Part shown: positions 61,006 through 64,000 of the stretch, piece by piece
How positions within the stretch are numbered: the stretch's first letter is position 1
Layout of the letters: each line of letters begins with the position of its first letter
Origin: Nitrospirota bacterium
GTDB lineage: Bacteria; Nitrospirota; Thermodesulfovibrionia; UBA6902; DSMQ01
Assembly: GCA_016212185.1 (NCBI GenBank)
Contig: JACRGX010000076.1
Span: 1-64,000, forward strand
Direction of reading: 5' to 3'
Length of the DNA stretch: 64,000 nucleotides
Made by a program: the position numbers and the translations under genes
Notes under the pieces: generated by a model
The model's input: only the letters and a program-made list of their open reading frames with translations
Told to the model about the DNA's origin: nothing
Databases searched by the model: none

Positions 61006-61572
61006 ATGAAAAAAGAAAGCAACATTTATTCTATAGGGATTACACCGACCGACAAAAACTGTCCGGCAGGTGAAAAGACAGGAGGCATGTACCTTAAGCA
61101 AGGGAAGATACCGGTCTTGTCTTGCGAGGGCGCCTGCATTCGGGGAGAGATCTCCCGCCTTGCCGCCCACATGGTGGCAAAGGAAGAGCCGTACCGCCGG
61201 GGCTGCAACGGTGAATTGCTCACAGTGCCCGGCTCTGCCCTGACGCAGTGGATTACGTCTGCGGAGAAAATTGTCCTTATTGACGGCTGCTTTCTCCATT
61301 GCTACGGCAGGATACTTGAAAATCTGCTCGGCAAAGAAAAACTGGCCATATTTGACGCCCTATCGTACTACAGAAAATACACAGAACATTTTGACATTGA
61401 TGAAGTGCCGGAAGTGCAACGCAGAGAAACCGCTAAGATGGTGGCAGACGCTGTCCTTGCCAAACTGCAAAGAACAAATAGTCGCAGCACAAAGACCTGT
61501 GCAGAGACGGCCTGCGAGGGATCTGCATCCGCTGCATCAGCGTCTGCAAAGGGAACAGGCTGCGGCTCTTGA
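61006..61572 (+). CDS. DGC-domain (putative zinc-binding) protein
   Basis: A 188-residue protein with LSCEGACIRGEISRLAAHMVA near 43-63 and the namesake IDGCFLHCYGRIL near 92, both typical of DGC-domain proteins of unknown function. The C-terminal tail is Ala/Ser/Cys-rich and ends GTGCGS. It is the last gene of the group before the terminator. AAAGGAG precedes the ATG. Confidence 0.78.
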   Translation: MKKESNIYSIGITPTDKNCPAGEKTGGMYLKQGKIPVLSCEGACIRGEISRLAAHMVAKEEPYRRGCNGELLTVPGSALTQWITSAEKIVLIDGCFLHCYGRILENLLGKEKLAIFDALSYYRKYTEHFDIDEVPEVQRRETAKMVADAVLAKLQRTNSRSTKTCAETACEGSASAASASAKGTGCGS

Positions 61573-61618
61573 GCAATGCACGCTGCAATGCCTTTGCTTC
61601 AGTTTCAAAACATAAAAA

Positions 61619-61648
61619 AACCCCCTTGCAAAAGCAAGGGGGGCTTTT
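61619..61648. terminator. Bidirectional terminator between the DGC gene and cspA
   Basis: CCCCCTTGC-AAAA-GCAAGGGGG with an A-run on the left and CTTTT on the right. On the minus strand the hairpin is followed by seven T, a strong cspA terminator. Confidence 0.85.
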
Positions 61649-61657
61649 GACAGTCAA

Positions 61658-61858
61658 TTACAGTTTTGTAACGTTGATTGCCTTGGGGCCTTTTGGTCCC
61701 TTTTCGGTATCAAAGCTTACTGAGTCACCCTCGGCAAGGCTTTTAAAACCGTTACCCAGGATTGACGTGTGATGTACGAATACATCTCCGCCGTCTTCGC
61801 TTGTAATAAAGCCAAAACCCTTTGAGTCATTGAACCACTTTACTGTTCCATTAGACAT
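61658..61858 (-). CDS. Cold-shock protein CspA family
   Basis: A 66-residue cold-shock domain with RNP1 KGFGFI and RNP2 VFVHHT. It binds single-stranded RNA or DNA and relieves RNA structure. A strong AGGAGG lies before the ATG. The 5' leader is about 130 nt and carries a terminator-like hairpin at 61910-61934. Confidence 0.95.
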   Translation of the reverse strand: MSNGTVKWFNDSKGFGFITSEDGGDVFVHHTSILGNGFKSLAEGDSVSFDTEKGPKGPKAINVTKL

Positions 61859-61909
61859 TTTGTTTACCTCCTTTTTTTAAAACTCAAATTTCAGAAGGTC
61901 TTAACAAAT

Positions 61910-61934
61910 AAAAAAACCACAAAGTCTTTGTGGT
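61910..61934 (-). promoter_or_regulatory. Terminator-like hairpin in the cspA leader
   Basis: On the minus strand ACCACAAA-GAC-TTTGTGGT (arms of 8 bp, closed by G-C) is followed by seven T, about 50 nt before the Shine-Dalgarno. It looks like an intrinsic terminator that must be read through to express cspA. Confidence 0.65.
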
Positions 61935-61971
61935 CTCGTCAACAGCAAAAACTTCTAAAATTCTGTATTAA

Positions 61972-62000
61972 TATTAACAGGTGCTTAAATAGTTTGTCAA
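61972..62000 (-). promoter_or_regulatory. cspA promoter
   Basis: The minus strand has TTGACA (62000-61995), a 17-bp spacer and TTAATA (61977-61972), or TAATAT with an 18-bp spacer. Transcription would start about 110 nt ahead of the ATG. Confidence 0.65.
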
Positions 62001-62099
62001 GGGAAAAATAAGTGTGGGAAAAATAAGTGTGTGTTTATGGAATATAATTGCGCTTTTTCATCATCAGCCGCCTGAGTGTTAACAACTGCCTTTTACCCC

Positions 62100-62128
62100 T
62101 TGACTTAGACAACAATGTTTGGTAATAT
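62100..62128 (+). promoter_or_regulatory. Promoter of the AbiEii-like pair
   Basis: TTGACT (62100-62105), 17-bp spacer, TAATAT (62123-62128). It rules out the ATG at 62115 as start of the first gene. Confidence 0.7.
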
Positions 62129-62150
62129 AAAAAAAGGGGTTATATATAGG

Positions 62151-62537
62151 ATGAGTATCCTGCTTAAAAAAATAGGGGGAAAGGAATATGCCTACCTCGC
62201 ATACCGGGCCGGCGTTAGGGTGGTGCATAAATATCTTGGTCCTGTGGAAAGCAACAGAGTGGCCAAAAAAATCTCAGAAATGAAGGCATCTGAAAAGGTT
62301 CGGGAGGAATACCGGAGTTTATTCTGGGACACTGACCTGAAAAATATCCATATTAGGAGAAATGCAAGTTATATAATAGAACGCATCCTTGAGATGGGAG
62401 ACCTAAGCGCCCTGAAATGGATTCAAGGGATTTATCCGGCGCGGAAGATAATAGAGGTAATAGAGACGAGCAGAAAAATATCGCAAAAGTCCAAAAACTT
62501 CTGGCAGATATGGTTTGGGACGGCTGATGCATCTTGA
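62151..62537 (+). CDS. Probable antitoxin partner of the AbiEii-like protein
   Basis: A 128-residue protein starting MSILLKKIGGKEYAYLAYRAG. I cannot assign a family from sequence. Its basic, helical character, its position in front of an AbiEii-like nucleotidyltransferase and the 11-bp overlap suggest that it is the cognate antitoxin. ATG 62151 lies about 16 nt after the expected transcription start with AAGGGG ahead. Confidence 0.6.
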   Translation: MSILLKKIGGKEYAYLAYRAGVRVVHKYLGPVESNRVAKKISEMKASEKVREEYRSLFWDTDLKNIHIRRNASYIIERILEMGDLSALKWIQGIYPARKIIEVIETSRKISQKSKNFWQIWFGTADAS

Positions 62538-63183
62538 ATGCTTGCCTGCCAAAGGGCAAAAGGCGCTTGGCTGGTTTAAGAATATTGCCGCAAAAAAGCA
62601 TCTGATCCTCGCAGGCGGGACAGCCCTGGCACTCCAGCTTGGGCACAGGATATCAGTAGACCTTGATTTTTTTACCATGGATGATTTCTCTTCTGAATCT
62701 CTAATTCAGGAGATTAAACGCCTTAAGTTTGATTATCAAATACTTCAGGAGGAGGCCGGTAGTCTGACCGTTATTGTAAACAGCGTAAAAGTGTCGGTCT
62801 TCAGGTATCACTGTCCCTTTACTGACCTTAAAGTCAAGATAAAAAGCATTCCGGTTGCGAGCATTCTGGACATAGCCGCCATGAAGGTCATCGCCATAAC
62901 CCAAAGAGGCGCAAAAAGGGATTTTGCAGACCTTTACTTTATCCTGCAGGATACCCCTTTCCGGAAAGTTGCCGCGAATATGCTCAGGCGGTTCGGCACA
63001 GAAAGGGTCAATCCTCTTCTCATTGGCAAGGCGTTAGTGTTTTTTAATGATGCCGAGGGCGACCCCGAACCTCAATACTTAAGGGACAAGCCGGACTGGA
63101 AAGATATAAAAAGATTCTTTAAAAAAAATGTAAAGCAGATAGTGTTTGACCTTCAAAACGCAAAAGAAGAACTACAACAATAA
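62527..63183 (+). CDS. AbiEii/AbiGii-family nucleotidyltransferase toxin
   Basis: A 218-residue protein. The active-site signature LAGGTALALQLGHRISVDLDFF near 27-48 (GGT and S-x-D-L-D) is typical of AbiEii-like toxins, and a later TQRGAKRDFADLYFIL segment fits the family. The ATG at 62527 is used; the longer frame begins with TTG. It overlaps the preceding gene by 11 bp. Confidence 0.85.
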   Translation: MHLECLPAKGQKALGWFKNIAAKKHLILAGGTALALQLGHRISVDLDFFTMDDFSSESLIQEIKRLKFDYQILQEEAGSLTVIVNSVKVSVFRYHCPFTDLKVKIKSIPVASILDIAAMKVIAITQRGAKRDFADLYFILQDTPFRKVAANMLRRFGTERVNPLLIGKALVFFNDAEGDPEPQYLRDKPDWKDIKRFFKKNVKQIVFDLQNAKEELQQ

Positions 63184-63376
63184 GTGACACCCCGTTTTTC
63201 TTGACACAATACCTCATATTCAGTTAAGGGAGCGCAGGGTCAGGTCTTTGATTTTACTATTTTGCCTTAAATAAATTATGCCCGGCACTGCGGGGGCGTT
63301 GTAGATTTTGAGCTATGACTATCAAGCTGTCTGACCCCATTGTCTTTCTCTGTATAGCAGCGCTTGGAATAGGACA
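63184..63376. other. Gap between convergent genes, only a repeat fragment seen
   Basis: No gene. A variant of the GGTCAGGTCTT-type repeat lies near 63237-63265. Confidence 0.5.
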
Positions 63377-64000
63377 TTAAAGAAATAGCTTCTTCAGATA
63401 TGTATCAGCCTTAAGAATATTAATTCCTCCAACTGTTTTTTCTCTTTTCATCTCTTTTACCATCTGAATGCCTTTTAAACGATACTTCTCACAAAAATAT
63501 TTCAGGTTTTGAGATAAATTTGAATCACTGACTTTTGCCTCAATCACTTCCACAATTTGATTATTATTTGTGAGACAAAAATCTACCTCCTTTTTATCTT
63601 TTGTACGAAGATATTTCAGTTCAAAATTTTCTCCTTTATAGTCATTGCTGCCAAAAACATGTTTCAATAAACTTAATGCTATAAAGTTTTCAAACTTCGC
63701 TCCATTATCTCCAACAACAAGACCATTATCAAAAAAATATATTTTGGGTTCTTTCAATATGGAGCGGGCAATATTTCTTGAATGCGGAGTAATCCTGAAA
63801 ATTATATATAAAGTTTCAAGTATCTGAATATATTTAATTATTGTAGTTGGAGAAGCATTTACATCCTCTGCAATGGAGGCGTAGGATACAGGCGTCCCCA
63901 CTTTTCTCCTCAGAAGTCCAAAAACCGTCTGTATTGTTCTGAAATCATGAATTCTCTCAAAATCAAGTATGTCCGTCCGGATAAGACCATCCGCATACTG
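63377..64000 (-). CDS. AAA/DUF4143-type ATPase, C-terminal part (partial at window edge)
   Basis: The minus-strand frame is open from 64000 to the stop at 63377, about 207 residues. It covers a winged-helix DUF4143-type region (RIHDFRTIQTVFGLLRRKVGTPVSYASIAEDVNASPTTIIKYIQILE) and a restriction-like fold end (RTKDKKEVDFCLTNNNQIVEVIEAKVS, where D and E-x-K could be a nuclease-like site). The family couples an N-terminal ATPase, missing here, to these domains; function is poorly known. The GTG at 63901 is not the true start. Confidence 0.82.
   Translation of the reverse strand, partial: QYADGLIRTDILDFERIHDFRTIQTVFGLLRRKVGTPVSYASIAEDVNASPTTIIKYIQILETLYIIFRITPHSRNIARSILKEPKIYFFDNGLVVGDNGAKFENFIALSLLKHVFGSNDYKGENFELKYLRTKDKKEVDFCLTNNNQIVEVIEAKVSDSNLSQNLKYFCEKYRLKGIQMVKEMKREKTVGGINILKADTYLKKLFL

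Overview
The window is a gene-dense stretch of moderate GC from a Gram-negative bacterium. It carries LPS genes (lauroyl-type acyltransferase, heptosyltransferase fused to GmhB), SecG and lipoprotein signals. An anaerobic lifestyle is suggested by FeoB, a candidate Re-citrate synthase with isocitrate dehydrogenase, PPi-type phosphofructokinase signatures, radical SAM enzymes, and SelB with tRNA-Sec. The gene style resembles Nitrospirota (Thermodesulfovibrionia-like). That placement is an inference; the window holds no rRNA or other decisive marker.

Layout. 1-0.26 kb: end of cysK. 0.25-5.07 kb: an integron-like cassette array on the minus strand. It has an HNH nuclease, a methyltransferase/restriction enzyme/Vsr group and a KAP P-loop NTPase. 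Each unit is followed at its 3' end by an attC-like inverted repeat, and the whole is headed by a perfect TTGACA-N17-TATAAT promoter. No integrase gene is visible. 5.2-16.5 kb: housekeeping genes (Lon-like protease, LPS genes, B12/radical SAM protein, RibD, orphan peptide-binding lipoprotein, SecG, TpiA). 16.6-19.2 kb: a secreted clan GH-A-like protein with MopE and CARDB modules. 20-22.5 kb: fur-feoB. 22.8-31 kb: an uncharacterised gene, an orphan antitoxin, an MFS transporter, a CorC/HlyC protein, isocitrate dehydrogenase, a Re-citrate synthase-like enzyme and a membrane TPR protein. 31-36.6 kb: a disrupted beta-helix gene, a TatD-radical SAM fusion, HEPN/MNT, and a caspase-like protein with a truncated C-terminus. 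36.9-43.5 kb: aldolase, two phosphofructokinases, DUF3553, SelB and a SWIB protein. 43.5-48.6 kb: a toxin-antitoxin island (HipBA, PIN/Phd, BrnTA, AbiE-like) next to tRNA-Sec. 48.7-53.3 kb: M14 peptidase, DapA, ComM. 53.4-61.6 kb: an ArsR/Cys-rich peptide pair, then a TetR-headed ABC transporter, methyltransferase, CGGC, hydrolase and DGC gene group. 61.6-64 kb: cspA with a leader hairpin, an AbiEii-like pair and a partial DUF4143 ATPase.

Three sequence-level themes run across the window. First, 7-bp tandem repeats with different unit sequences occur at a dozen or more loci, several inside reading frames. Second, several genes start exactly 7 nt after a sigma70-type -10 box, implying leaderless mRNAs. 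Third, other C-rich or palindromic dispersed repeats sit between genes and have entered ribD, the TPR gene and the caspase gene.

The integron-like defence cassettes, the leaderless architecture and the tRNA-Sec-adjacent toxin-antitoxin segment flanked by 36-bp direct repeats are the most interesting items.
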